Source of the DNA: Mycolicibacterium bacteremicum
GTDB taxonomy: Bacteria; Actinomycetota; Actinomycetes; Mycobacteriales; Mycobacteriaceae
Assembly: GCF_943913955.1 (NCBI RefSeq)
Contig: NZ_CALUAE010000016.1
Location: 1 to 64,000 of the forward strand
Length of the DNA: 64,000 bases
Reading direction: 5' to 3'
Shown here: one piece after another, positions 35,673 to 44,453 of the stretch
How the letters are laid out: each line of letters opens with the position of its first letter
Numbering within the stretch: the first letter of the stretch is position 1
Position numbers and translations under genes: made by a program
Notes under the pieces: model-generated
The model's input: only the letters and a program-made list of their open reading frames with translations
Told to the model about the DNA's origin: nothing
Database searches by the model: none

Positions 35673-36593
35673 GTGCCACGCATCGCCTATTTCGGCCCGG
35701 AGGGGACGTTCACCGAGGCGGCCATGCTGGCGCTGGTGGCCGCCGAGGCCGTCCCCGGCGGCGGCGACATCGCACCGCGGCCGTATGACAGCCCGGCCGC
35801 CACCCTGCAGGCCGTCCGTGCCGGCGACGCCGACTACGCCTGCGTACCGATCGAGAGCTCGATCGAGGGCTCGGTGTCGCCGACCCTCGACGGGCTTGCG
35901 GCCGGCTCGCCCCTGCAGATCTACGCCGAGCACACCCTCGACGTCGCGTTCAGCATCGTCACCCGGCCGGGCGTCACACCCGCCGATGTCCGCACCGTGG
36001 CCGCCTTCCCGGTGGCCGCGGCGCAGGTGCGCGACTGGCTGGCCGCCGAGCTTCCGCACGCGCAGGTCGTGCCGGCCAACTCCAATGCCGCGGCGGCCAA
36101 GGATGTCGCCGACGGCCACGCCGACGCCGGCGTCAGCACCGCGCTGGCCGGCCGGCGGTACGGGCTGGCCGAACTGGCTGCCGATGTGGTCGACGAGGCG
36201 AACGCCCGCACCCGCTTCGTGCTGGTCGGAAACCCCGGCCCGCCGCCGCCGCGCAGCGGTGCCGACCGCACCTCGGTGGTGCTGCGACTGGACAACGTTC
36301 CGGGCGCGCTGGTGGCCGCGATGACCGAACTGTCGGTCCGCGACATCGACCTCACCCGCATCGAATCACGGCCCACCAGAACGGAATTGGGTACCTATAA
36401 GTTCTTCCTGGACTGGGTCGGTCACCTCGATGACGAGCCCGTCGGCGATGCGCTGGCGGCCCTGCACCGGCGCTGCGCGGAGGTGCGGTTCCTGGGGTCC
36501 TGGCCGACGGGCGCCGCAGTCGGTGCGCTGCCGCCGCGCGTCGACGAGGCGGGCCGGTGGGTACAACAGCTTCGGACAGGAGGATCGGCATGA
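35673..36593 (+). CDS. pheA: Prephenate dehydratase
   Basis: A 306-residue stand-alone enzyme of phenylalanine synthesis that turns prephenate into phenylpyruvate. The catalytic domain begins RIAYFGPEGTFTEAAML and contains ACVPIESSIEGSVSPTLDGL and DAGVSTALAGRRYGL; the ACT regulatory domain (residues about 205-290) has TSVVLRLDNVPGALVAAM and the ESRP-type Phe-binding motif IESRPTRTELGTYKFFLD. Expect feedback control by phenylalanine. GTG start at 35673. Its stop overlaps the ATG of the phosphatase gene (ATGA), as Rv3838c-Rv3837c do. Confidence 0.95.
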   Translation: MPRIAYFGPEGTFTEAAMLALVAAEAVPGGGDIAPRPYDSPAATLQAVRAGDADYACVPIESSIEGSVSPTLDGLAAGSPLQIYAEHTLDVAFSIVTRPGVTPADVRTVAAFPVAAAQVRDWLAAELPHAQVVPANSNAAAAKDVADGHADAGVSTALAGRRYGLAELAADVVDEANARTRFVLVGNPGPPPPRSGADRTSVVLRLDNVPGALVAAMTELSVRDIDLTRIESRPTRTELGTYKFFLDWVGHLDDEPVGDALAALHRRCAEVRFLGSWPTGAAVGALPPRVDEAGRWVQQLRTGGSA

Positions 36594-37273
36594 CCGGGCG
36601 ACTGGTGCTGGTACGGCACGGACAGTCCCATGGCAACGTCGAGCGGCGGCTCGATACCCGACCGCCGGGGGCCGCGCTGACCGATCTGGGTCATCAGCAG
36701 GCCCGTGCCTTCGCGGCGAACTGGTCGCATCCGGTGGGCATCATCGCGCACTCGGTGGCCACCCGGGCCCGGGAGACGGCCGCCGGGATCGCCGCCGGGC
36801 TGCACCTGCCCACCCTGGAACTGGAGGGCATCCACGAGGTCCAGGTGGGTGATCTGGAGAATCGCAACGACCAGGCGGCGATCGATGAGTTCGAGGCGGT
36901 GTACCGGCGCTGGCACGAGGGCGAACTCGATGTCCCGGTGCCCGGCGGTGAGACCGGCAGGCAGGTGCTGGACCGCGTGGTCCCGGTGCTCACCGAGCTA
37001 CGGGTGCGCCATCTCGACGACCGGCGTCGGTCCGACGACATCGTGGTGGTCAGCCACGGCGCGGCCATCCGGTTGGTCTCGGCCGTGCTGGCCGGGGTCG
37101 ACAGCAGCTACGCCTTCGACAATCACCTGAGCAACACCGAGTGCGTCGTGCTCAGCCCGATCACCGACGGCCGGTGGAGTTGTGTGCAGTGGGGTGAGGC
37201 GACGCCGCCCTTCACCGTCGAGGTGCAGCCCGAACCTCAGACCGCCGAGGCCGACGCCGGACCCATGGGCTGA
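36590..37273 (+). CDS. gpm2: Histidine phosphatase family (phosphoglycerate-mutase-like, Rv3837-like)
   Basis: A 227-residue protein beginning MTGRLVLVRHGQSHGNVERR, with the RHG catalytic motif at residue 9-11, ARETAAGIAAG, HEVQVGDLENR and the second histidine in VVVSHGAAIRLV. It is of the cofactor-dependent mutase/phosphatase type, likely a phosphatase rather than a glycolytic mutase. AGGAGG precedes the ATG, which overlaps the pheA stop. Its 3-prime end overlaps the convergent Cys-rich gene by 37 bases. Confidence 0.9.
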   Translation: MTGRLVLVRHGQSHGNVERRLDTRPPGAALTDLGHQQARAFAANWSHPVGIIAHSVATRARETAAGIAAGLHLPTLELEGIHEVQVGDLENRNDQAAIDEFEAVYRRWHEGELDVPVPGGETGRQVLDRVVPVLTELRVRHLDDRRRSDDIVVVSHGAAIRLVSAVLAGVDSSYAFDNHLSNTECVVLSPITDGRWSCVQWGEATPPFTVEVQPEPQTAEADAGPMG

Positions 37274-37461
37274 GCAGCCCCCTCCTCGGCGCATTCACAA
37301 CCGACCGCGAAACAGTCGATGGTGTAGGTGTGCGCCGCCTCCGGGGCGGGGCAGTCCGGTTCGGTGCATTCCGCGCGCAGGCCGATGTGCACGATCACGG
37401 TGCCGTGGCAGTGCTCGTGTCCGGCTTCGCAATCACGACAGGTCCCGCTCATGTCTGTCAT
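37237..37461 (-). CDS. Small cysteine-rich protein (74 aa)
   Basis: From ATG 37461 (MTDMSGTCRDCEAGHEHCHG) the product has nine Cys and several His residues in CxxC-type pairs (TCRDCEAGHEHCH, AECTEPDCPAPEAAHTY, DCFAVGCECAEEG), which points to metal binding, probably zinc. Similar short proteins are common in actinobacteria. No function is known. It follows the metallopeptidase gene by 73 bases on the same strand, and its 3-prime end lies antisense to the end of the phosphatase gene. Confidence 0.65.
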   Translation of the reverse strand: MTDMSGTCRDCEAGHEHCHGTVIVHIGLRAECTEPDCPAPEAAHTYTIDCFAVGCECAEEGAAQPMGPASASAV

Positions 37462-37534
37462 TGTTCCACCGGCCACCGACAGCCCGTGGTTCCCACGCGG
37501 TGTCCGGGAGTTCTGCGAGTCGGCCCGCCGGCGG

Positions 37535-37873
37535 TCAACCCCAGCCCAATTCGTGCAGCCGCTCGTCGTCGATGCCGAAATGGTGGGCCAGTTCGTGCAC
37601 GACGGTGATGGCGACCTCCTCGACGACCTCGTCCTCGGACCCGCACATCTCCAGTAGCGCGTCGCGGTAGATCGTGATGGCATCCGGCAATGCGCCCGCG
37701 TATGTCGAGTCGCGTTCGGTCAATGCGATGCCCTCGTAAAGGCCCAGCAGGTCGGGCTCCTCGGGATGGCGGCCCTCGACCAGGAACACCACGTTGCTGG
37801 CGGCGGCCGCCAAGTCGGGGGGGATCAGATCCAGCGCGTCGGAGACCAGCTCGTCGAACCGCCGCGCGGTCAT
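37535..37873 (-). CDS. Zincin-like metallopeptidase family protein (Rv3836-like)
   Basis: A protein of about 112 residues with TARRFDELVSDALDLIPPDL at the start and the zincin motif HELAHHFGIDDERLHELGWG at the C terminus (HExxH plus a downstream ligand). This small acidic family is widespread in actinobacteria; proteolysis is presumed, not shown. ATG 37873 is used; GTG 37885 and 37879 are also in frame, just after the preceding stop at 37890. It is likely cotranscribed with the septum-formation-type gene upstream. Confidence 0.85.
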   Translation of the reverse strand: MTARRFDELVSDALDLIPPDLAAAASNVVFLVEGRHPEEPDLLGLYEGIALTERDSTYAGALPDAITIYRDALLEMCGSEDEVVEEVAITVVHELAHHFGIDDERLHELGWG

Positions 37874-37889
37874 GGTCACCGGCACGCGG

Positions 37890-39314
37890 TCACGGGACCG
37901 GCGGGCCGGGCGGCGGAACGATCACCGGGGGTGCCGGAGCGCCGGGCGGTGGCGGCACCGGGGCGGCGCCCTCCATCGGCGGACCGGGCGCCGGCGCGCC
38001 GGGCGGCGGCGGCAGTACGGGGACGGGTGGGCCGTTGAGGAAGGTGTTGCCGCCCACCGGGGTCTCGGTGGCCGGCGCCTCGCTGGTCTGCGCGGACTGC
38101 CCCGGAAGATGCTCGGTGGATTCGCTCTGCTCGCTGCTGCTGCTCCCGGAATCACTGCTCGAGCCGCTGTCGTAGCTGCTGTCGCTCTGGTCGTAGGTGA
38201 TTTGCGAGGAGGTGTCCACCGGCGGCATCGGGATCGCCGGGATGGTCAGCCGCTCGTCGGGGATGTCCGGCGGTGGCACCGGCGGACGGCCGTTGATCAT
38301 CAGCGGGCCCTTGGCGCTGTTGAGCAGGGTGGACCAGCCACCGTTGCCCAGCGTCGCGCCGATGCTGCAGGACACCTGATGACTGCCCGCCGACCAGCTC
38401 GGCAGCGCGATCGTGCTGTACACCAGCGTCAGCGTCGTGGTGCGCAACTCCAGCGGTGCCAGGTAGGCCTCGGTGACGCGGGCGCAGTTGTCCTTGACGA
38501 AGGTGTCCTGCTCGGCCTCCGGAGGCAGCCCCTGCGGGAACTTCTCGGCCAGGTTCACCGAGCCGGTGACCTCAAGGGAGTGCGGGCCCGCGCAGTCCAC
38601 CGGGATGTCGGTCGGCTGGTTGGTCGCCGGGTCGATGCCCAGGCAGGTGCCGGCCGGCCAGACCTTGGACTGGTCGATGTCGGCGACCTTGCCCTGGAAC
38701 GCCTGCTGCTGATTGTTGGCGCCGGGCAGTTGCAGACCGCAGAGCATGCGTCGCTCGCCGGCCTGCCGCCAGGCCTTCTCGCCGGACCAGAGCAGGCTGA
38801 CGGTGAAGCGGCCGTTGGGGTCGAAACGGTCACCGAGGTAGCGCTGCACCGCGCTCTGGCACTGCTCCTGGCTGATCTGCTGGATGCGGGCCGGCGACGG
38901 CGGCGCGGCATCCGGGCCGTACTCGGTGCCCGGGAAGGTCCGCATGTCGACCGACTCGGCGACCTCGAAGCGGTGTTCGGTGGTGCAGTCGACGACCTGC
39001 GCCGCATCCGGGGTGCGCTCGGGCCAGCTCAGGCAGTCGCCGCTCTTGGCGTTGTCGAAGGTGCTGTTGCTGCGCAGACCCAACGCGCCGGTCCCGGCGT
39101 TCAGGCCGGCCAGCCGCCCGCCCGCGGCACTGTCCGGCAGCACCGTGATGACGCCCGCGATCATCAATCCGCCGAGCGCGGTCAGCAGCAGGGCGCGCCG
39201 CGTGGGACTGAGCGGGCTGCTCACCGACAGTGCGCGGCGCCAGCGGGAGACCGGCTTCGGCGAGGCCTGGGCCTCGTCCAGAAACGGTTCCGGGTGATCG
39301 GGTGCGTCCAACAT
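37890..39314 (-). CDS. Septum-formation-domain membrane protein (Rv3835-like)
   Basis: About 474 residues: a short cytoplasmic part (MLDAPDHPEPFLDEAQ), one transmembrane helix (RALLLTALGGLMIAGVITVL), then two copies of a secreted domain with paired cysteines (KSGDCLSWPERTPDAAQVVDC and AGTCLGIDPATNQ...DCAGPHSLEV), and a Ser/Pro-rich tail. The cysteine pattern is that of the actinobacterial septum formation domain. Start at ATG 39314 or TTG 39311 behind GGGAGG; the longer reading to 39413 would run through the promoter. Divergent from serS. Confidence 0.8.
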   Translation of the reverse strand: MLDAPDHPEPFLDEAQASPKPVSRWRRALSVSSPLSPTRRALLLTALGGLMIAGVITVLPDSAAGGRLAGLNAGTGALGLRSNSTFDNAKSGDCLSWPERTPDAAQVVDCTTEHRFEVAESVDMRTFPGTEYGPDAAPPSPARIQQISQEQCQSAVQRYLGDRFDPNGRFTVSLLWSGEKAWRQAGERRMLCGLQLPGANNQQQAFQGKVADIDQSKVWPAGTCLGIDPATNQPTDIPVDCAGPHSLEVTGSVNLAEKFPQGLPPEAEQDTFVKDNCARVTEAYLAPLELRTTTLTLVYSTIALPSWSAGSHQVSCSIGATLGNGGWSTLLNSAKGPLMINGRPPVPPPDIPDERLTIPAIPMPPVDTSSQITYDQSDSSYDSGSSSDSGSSSSEQSESTEHLPGQSAQTSEAPATETPVGGNTFLNGPPVPVLPPPPGAPAPGPPMEGAAPVPPPPGAPAPPVIVPPPGPPVP

Positions 39315-39323
39315 CGCCTCCCA

Positions 39324-39366
39324 TTGTGACAGGCGTGTCACGATGTGTGACAAGTGATGCACTTGT
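39324..39366. promoter_or_regulatory. Dyad elements in the Rv3835-like/serS divergent promoter
   Basis: TTGTGACAGGCGTGTCACG gives GTGAC/GTCAC half-sites, followed by a repeat of TGTGACA and a perfect palindrome ACAAGTG-ATG-CACTTGT at 39350-39366. These could bind a dimeric regulator acting on both genes; the regulator is not identifiable. Spacing is wrong for a classical CRP site. Confidence 0.45.
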
Positions 39367-39427
39367 AATGTTATGTGGTTGTGGCCCGCGCAGTCCGGCC
39401 GCGTCCGCCGCAAGTAGGGTTACCGCC

Positions 39428-40681
39428 GTGATCGACCTCAAGTTGCTCCGTGACGATCCCGATCGGGTCCGCGCCTCACAGCGTGCCCGCGGCGAGGATC
39501 CGGGCCTGGTGGACTCGCTGCTGGCCGCCGATGCCACCCGCCGCGCCGCGATCTCGACCGCCGACACCCTGCGCGCCGACCAGAAGGTCGCCAGCAAGTC
39601 GGTCGGGAAGGCCTCCCCGGAGGAACGTCCCGCGCTGCTGGCCCGGGCGAAGGAACTGGCCGAGGAGGTCAGGAGCGCCGAGGCGGCGCAGGCCGAGGCC
39701 GAGACCGCGTTCACCGCGGCCCACATGGCGGTGTCCAACGTCATCGTCGACGGTGTGCCCGCCGGTGGCGAGGACGATTTCGTGGTGCTCGACACGGTCG
39801 GGGCGCCGCCGGTGATCGAGAACCCGCGCGATCACCTCGACATCGGTGAGTCGCTCGGCCTGATCGACATGGAGCGCGGCGCCAAGGTGTCGGGTTCGCG
39901 GTTCTACTTCCTGACCGGTCGCGGCGCCCTGCTGCAGCTGGGACTGCTGCAGCTCGCGGTCCGACTGGCCACCGAGAACGGTTTCACGCTGATGATCCCG
40001 CCCGTGTTGGTGCGGCCGGAGGTGATGGCCGGGACCGGGTTCCTCGGCGCGCACGCCGACGAGATCTACCGGCTGGAGGCCGACGACCTCTATCTGGTGG
40101 GCACCTCGGAGGTGCCGCTGGCCGGCTACCACAGTGACGAGATCCTCGACCTGTCCGACGGGCCCAAGCGGTACGCCGGCTGGTCGTCGTGCTTCCGCCG
40201 GGAGGCGGGCAGCTACGGCAAGGACACCCGGGGCATCATCCGGGTGCACCAGTTCGACAAGGTCGAGGCGTTCGTCTACTGCCGACCCGAGGACGCCGAG
40301 GCCGAACATCAGCGGCTGCTCGGCTGGCAGCGCGAGATGCTCGCCGCGATCGACGTGCCCTATCGGGTGATCGATGTCGCCGCAGGTGATCTCGGCTCAT
40401 CGGCGGCCCGCAAGTACGACTGCGAGGCCTGGGTGCCGACGCAGGGCACCTACCGTGAACTCACCTCGACGTCGAACTGCTCGACGTTCCAGGCGCGCCG
40501 GTTGTCCACCCGCTACCGCGACGAGAACGGCAAGCCGCAGATCGCCGCGACCCTGAACGGCACCCTGGCGACCACCCGGTGGCTGGTCGCCATCCTGGAG
40601 AACCATCAGCAGCCCGACGGCAGCGTTCGGGTGCCCCCGGCGCTGGTGCCCTACGTAGGTACGGAGGTCCTGACACCGTGA
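39428..40681 (+). CDS. serS: Seryl-tRNA synthetase
   Basis: A 417-residue class II synthetase. The N-terminal coiled-coil arm (residues about 25-110, for example SPEERPALLARAKELAEEV) binds the tRNA-Ser long arm. Motif 2 is the segment FRREAGSYGKDTRGIIRVHQFDK, and motif 3 the final ATLNGTLATTRWLVAILENHQ. GTG start at 39428 (MIDLKLLRDDPDRV) matches the family N terminus. Its stop is inside the GTGA that starts the next gene, so the two are coupled. Confidence 0.97.
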   Translation: MIDLKLLRDDPDRVRASQRARGEDPGLVDSLLAADATRRAAISTADTLRADQKVASKSVGKASPEERPALLARAKELAEEVRSAEAAQAEAETAFTAAHMAVSNVIVDGVPAGGEDDFVVLDTVGAPPVIENPRDHLDIGESLGLIDMERGAKVSGSRFYFLTGRGALLQLGLLQLAVRLATENGFTLMIPPVLVRPEVMAGTGFLGAHADEIYRLEADDLYLVGTSEVPLAGYHSDEILDLSDGPKRYAGWSSCFRREAGSYGKDTRGIIRVHQFDKVEAFVYCRPEDAEAEHQRLLGWQREMLAAIDVPYRVIDVAAGDLGSSAARKYDCEAWVPTQGTYRELTSTSNCSTFQARRLSTRYRDENGKPQIAATLNGTLATTRWLVAILENHQQPDGSVRVPPALVPYVGTEVLTP

Positions 40682-41481
40682 TCGACATCGACATCGACGA
40701 ACTGCGCGGCTGGTTCGGCTTCGGGGTGGCAGGCAACTTCGCCGGGCACCTCGAACAGGCCGGCGAGGCAGTCGATTTCGCCAACGTGACGAGTGAGGGT
40801 TCGGCGCCCAAGGGCATCTTCCCGTGGTACGCCCCCGGTCACGATGGGCAGCTCGGTGAGTTCCCGCTGTCCCAGGACACCATCACCTTGCCGGCCAGCG
40901 ACGAGCCGCTGAACCTGCAGATCGAGCCCGAGGTGGGGCTGGCCTGCCGGGTGCGCTGGAACGGCGATACCGTCGCATCGTTGGAGCCGTTCGCGCTCGG
41001 CGCGTTCAACGACTGCTCGATCCGGCGCCCGGGCGCGCGCAAGATCAGCGACAAGAAGAACTGGGGATCGGCCTCCAAAGGTGTTGCGCGCCAGTTCTTC
41101 GACATCGGCGACCTGACGCCGGACGGCCCCACGGCGACGCTGCGGCTGGTCTGTTATCTGCACAGCGCCGACGGCCAGGAGCACGAATACGGCGTGGACA
41201 GCCCGCTGCTGGGTTACTCGTATTACGGCGAGGTGCTGCTGGACTGGATCACCGAGCGGCTGGCCAACCAGAAGGGTTCCGATGACACGCCGCTGGAGGA
41301 TGTCGGCGCCCTCATGGTGGCCGCCGGGCATCCCGAGCACGTGCTGATCGGCATCGGGGCCACCAAATACACCGCGCTCGGCGAGTCGACCTACCTGACC
41401 GCCGGTGACGAGGCGATCGTGCGCGTCTACGACACCGCCTCCGACGCGGCTTCGGAACTGCGGCAGACGGTTTCGGGCTAG
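40678..41481 (+). CDS. DUF5718-like protein
   Basis: A 267-residue cytoplasmic protein from GTG 40678 (MIDIDIDELRGWFGFGVAGN). It resembles the conserved actinobacterial and proteobacterial DUF5718 family, with GNFAGHLEQAGEAVDFANV and APKGIFPWYAPG, and LQIEPEVGLACRVRWNG that is reminiscent of fumarylacetoacetate-hydrolase-type folds. I am not certain of the family number. Function is unknown. Four-base coupling to serS suggests joint expression. Confidence 0.7.
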   Translation: MIDIDIDELRGWFGFGVAGNFAGHLEQAGEAVDFANVTSEGSAPKGIFPWYAPGHDGQLGEFPLSQDTITLPASDEPLNLQIEPEVGLACRVRWNGDTVASLEPFALGAFNDCSIRRPGARKISDKKNWGSASKGVARQFFDIGDLTPDGPTATLRLVCYLHSADGQEHEYGVDSPLLGYSYYGEVLLDWITERLANQKGSDDTPLEDVGALMVAAGHPEHVLIGIGATKYTALGESTYLTAGDEAIVRVYDTASDAASELRQTVSG

Positions 41482-41489
41482 CGACAACC

Positions 41490-42473
41490 ATGCCTGCCGT
41501 CGGTGAGCTGTGGCGTTTCCCGGTCAAGTCCATGGGCGGTGGCCGGGTGGAGCGGGTGCGCATCGACCGGCGTGGCGTGCACGGGGACCGGTTGTGGGCG
41601 GTCCGCGATGTCGAGAAGGGCGTCACCGCCTCGGCCCGCCGGGTCCCCGCGCTGCTGGGGTGCACCGCCCGCTATCTCGTCGAACCCGATGAGCGGGCCG
41701 GCCCGGGCAACGTGCCCAAGGTGGCGATCACCTTTCCCGACGGCCGCGAACTGACCAGTGACGATCCGGGGATCCACGCGGCGCTCTCCGACCTGGCGGG
41801 CCGGCCGATGCGGTTGACCGCGCTGCCCGTCCTCGGTGACACCAGCCAGCACCGGATGACTGTGTCGGGAACGCTGGACAACTATCGTCCCGCCCAGGTG
41901 CGCAAGGACTTCGGGCTCACCGACAGCGAGGCGCTGCCGGACACCTCGGTGTTCTCGACCAGGGACATCATCACCCTGGCACGGTATTCCACCCCGCCGG
42001 GCACCTTCGTCGACCTCGGCCCGGTGCACGTGATGAGCACCGCGAGCCTGCGGCACCTGAGCGGCGGCCCCGAACCACTCGATGTGCGCCGGTTCCGGCC
42101 CAACGTGCTGATCGATATCGCCGAGGACGACCGTCAGTTCCCCGAATCCGCCTGGGTGGGTGGCGAATTGGGCATCGGTTCGGCCCGGCTGCGGGTGACC
42201 ATCCCGACCATCCGGTGTGTGGTTCCCACCCGGCCGCAGCCGGGTATCGACCTGGACAAGACCATCACCCGGGCGCTGGCCGAACGCACCGACCGGTTTC
42301 TCGGTGTCTACGCCGACGTGCTGGAATCCGGAGTGCTGACCGTCGGCGACGAGGTGCGGGTGCGGCCCGCCGATCCGCCCACCGGTCTGCAGCGGGCCGC
42401 CACGGCCGCCACCCGGTCGGCCACCCGCGCCGCACAGTGGCTGCTGGAGCAGACGGTGATGCGGCTGCGTTAG
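41490..42473 (+). CDS. MOSC domain protein (molybdenum-cofactor sulfurase C-terminal type)
   Basis: A 327-residue protein. The N-terminal beta barrel (VGELWRFPVKSMGGGRVERV, then GVHGDRLWAV) and the C-terminal MOSC domain (RRFRPNVLIDIAED, then IPTIRCVVPTRPQPGIDLDK with the conserved Cys) match YcbX/mARC-like proteins. Members bind molybdenum cofactor and reduce N-hydroxylated bases. It begins eight bases after the previous gene. Its stop overlaps that of the convergent hypothetical gene by four bases. Confidence 0.88.
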   Translation: MPAVGELWRFPVKSMGGGRVERVRIDRRGVHGDRLWAVRDVEKGVTASARRVPALLGCTARYLVEPDERAGPGNVPKVAITFPDGRELTSDDPGIHAALSDLAGRPMRLTALPVLGDTSQHRMTVSGTLDNYRPAQVRKDFGLTDSEALPDTSVFSTRDIITLARYSTPPGTFVDLGPVHVMSTASLRHLSGGPEPLDVRRFRPNVLIDIAEDDRQFPESAWVGGELGIGSARLRVTIPTIRCVVPTRPQPGIDLDKTITRALAERTDRFLGVYADVLESGVLTVGDEVRVRPADPPTGLQRAATAATRSATRAAQWLLEQTVMRLR

Positions 42474-42814
42474 CCGCCGAGCAGTTCGTCGAGCACGGCG
42501 ACGAACTCGGCGGGGCGCAGCGGCGTGAACGCCGGCGCGGGCTGGGTGCCGGGCACGTCCAGGATCACCAGGGTGGATTTGATGGGCCGCCACACATCCA
42601 GCGGCATCCAGCGCCGCGGATCGGTGCTTCCCCAGATCCGGAAGCGCTCGGTGAACAGGCCCAGGGACTCGGCCCGGTAGGAGCGGACGGCGCGCAGCGG
42701 GATCACCTTCGCGGTCCCCGACGGGAAGTGATAGCGGCGCAGGGTGATCGCCTGGCGATCCAGCAGCACCATACCGTCGTCGTAGACCGGTGACACCGAC
42801 TGCGGCGCACTCAT
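42470..42814 (-). CDS. Hypothetical protein coupled to the MBL/Rieske gene
   Basis: A 114-residue protein from ATG 42814 (MSAPQSVSPVYDDGMVLLDR). Its strand pattern ITLRRYHFPSGTAKVIPLRAVRSYRAE and the C-terminal helix LRPAEFVAVLDELL suggest a small PH-like fold, as in bacterial PH domains, but this is only an impression. The ATGA overlap with the stop of the upstream MBL/Rieske gene makes it a partner in that operon. No function is assigned. Confidence 0.7.
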   Translation of the reverse strand: MSAPQSVSPVYDDGMVLLDRQAITLRRYHFPSGTAKVIPLRAVRSYRAESLGLFTERFRIWGSTDPRRWMPLDVWRPIKSTLVILDVPGTQPAPAFTPLRPAEFVAVLDELLGG

Positions 42815-44355
42815 AACCGGGTCGTCCGCAGTTGGTGACCCTTCGCGGTCAGGCACCGGCCGGTGTCCAGATTCCACTGCCAACCGTGCAGATTGCAGGT
42901 CAGCGTGTTGCCATCGACCACCCCGAACTTGGACAGGTCGGCCTTCAGGTGCGGGCAGCGCCGCTGGATCTCCCAGCCGGCCACTGTCGTGGAGGCACTG
43001 TCGTCATGGGCCTCGGCGAACCAGCCGTCGGCATAGGCGATGCGCTCATCGGTCAGACACTTGAAGAACGTGTACAGGTACTCGTTGTATCCACCGACCC
43101 GCCAGGCGGTGAACCGGGTGGACAGGAAGATGGTGTTCACCCAGTCCGGTTCGTTGTCGCGGACCACGGTGCGCACGAGTTCCGGCGCGATGGCGAATCC
43201 GTAGCGGAATTTCTCATCCGGAATCGGTTCGCGCACAGCCCGCTTGGGAAAATCGAGGACCACGGTCTCCGGGCCGATGCGCAGTTCCACCGGATAGCCG
43301 ATGCCGTCGCAGATCTGATCGGAGGCCAGCATGATGGGCTCGAACAGCGTCCGCAGCGGTTCCAGCAGCGGCTCGCCCTCGGCCGGGGCCCAGGATGCCT
43401 TCTCGGCGGCGAGCACCGGCGCCTGGCGCTGGGCGTAGGCCTCGATGTAGTCGGCCTTGCCGGTGGTGAACACCGTCTCCGGGTCGTCGATCGGGTGGGT
43501 GAGCGAATTCAACTGTGTCCCGGTGAAATCCGCCGTCGAACCGGGAACCATCAGCAGGCCGCCCTGGTGGCCGTGGCGGCGCATCTGGTCCAGGAAGACC
43601 ACCTGGTCGGGAAAGATGTTGGCCGGATCGCCGTGGTCGTCGTTGAGGTCGCGCAGGGCGGGATCCAGGAAGCACGGCGGGCCGGCCGACGGCACCACCC
43701 AGGTGGCGCCCACCTGCGCGATGTACTGGCGGCACCGGTCCATCTGGCGCTGCCGCTTCTGGGTTCCGAACGCCTCCTTGGCGCGTGCGGGCATGTCGTA
43801 GACCATCGGGTACCAGATGGCCCCCGAGTACTGCAGCATGTGCACGTCGATGTGCCCGAACTCGGACACCAGGGGTTCCAGGTCCACGGGGCGGGCGTCG
43901 TTCATGTTGAACGCCGTGGTGGTGCCGTCGGAGACGACCAGCCCGGAATCTCCGATCGGGCCGTCGGCCGGGGCACGCAGCGCGATGATCATCACGTCCA
44001 GATCGCCCTTGGGGCCGCTGACCCGGTGTTTGACCGAGTCGGTGGTCTCCACGAACCGGTGGAATCCCAGCGCCTCGAGTTCGCGGCGCAGATCCGGCAC
44101 CGGGTAGTCCGGCAGCAGCACGGTGGCGTCCTTGTTGACGTGCGCCCGCAGCAGGACCGGATCGAAGTGGTCCTTGTGCAGGTGGCTAACGTAGAGGTAG
44201 TCGCAGTCGCCCAGGGCGTCCCAGTCCAGGCCGGAGTTGTCCGGGAACGGGAACCAGGACGCGAAGTACGCCGGGTTGACCCATGGGTCGCACAGGATGC
44301 TGCCGGCCTCCGTGTCTATCCGGAAACCGGCATGTCCGACGCTTGTGACCTGCAC
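42811..44355 (-). CDS. Metallo-beta-lactamase fold / Rieske [2Fe-2S] fusion protein
   Basis: A 514-residue protein. The N-terminal MBL domain of UlaG/CMAH type has HLHKDH (His58, His60, Asp62, His63) after LGDCDYLYVS. A middle region of about 250 residues follows with no common domain I can name. The C-terminal Rieske centre has CPH at 467-469 and CNLH at 487-490. The order is the reverse of vertebrate CMP-Neu5Ac hydroxylase (Rieske first, MBL after) but the parts are the same, so an Fe-dependent oxygenase or hydroxylase is possible. Substrate unknown. ATG 44355; divergent from plsC. Confidence 0.85.
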   Translation of the reverse strand: MQVTSVGHAGFRIDTEAGSILCDPWVNPAYFASWFPFPDNSGLDWDALGDCDYLYVSHLHKDHFDPVLLRAHVNKDATVLLPDYPVPDLRRELEALGFHRFVETTDSVKHRVSGPKGDLDVMIIALRAPADGPIGDSGLVVSDGTTTAFNMNDARPVDLEPLVSEFGHIDVHMLQYSGAIWYPMVYDMPARAKEAFGTQKRQRQMDRCRQYIAQVGATWVVPSAGPPCFLDPALRDLNDDHGDPANIFPDQVVFLDQMRRHGHQGGLLMVPGSTADFTGTQLNSLTHPIDDPETVFTTGKADYIEAYAQRQAPVLAAEKASWAPAEGEPLLEPLRTLFEPIMLASDQICDGIGYPVELRIGPETVVLDFPKRAVREPIPDEKFRYGFAIAPELVRTVVRDNEPDWVNTIFLSTRFTAWRVGGYNEYLYTFFKCLTDERIAYADGWFAEAHDDSASTTVAGWEIQRRCPHLKADLSKFGVVDGNTLTCNLHGWQWNLDTGRCLTAKGHQLRTTRL

Positions 44356-44453
44356 GAATAGCCTCTCTCGCGGTGTGTTGCCCGGATACGAGTCTAACGC
44401 CGGCCGGCATGCTCTTCTGCCTGCGCGGCAGGCCGGTGACTAGTCTTACTCCT

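Noticed and set aside
39324..39342. CRP-type site TGTGA-N-TCAC
   Set aside because: The half-sites are eight bases apart rather than six, so it is recorded only as an unassigned dyad.
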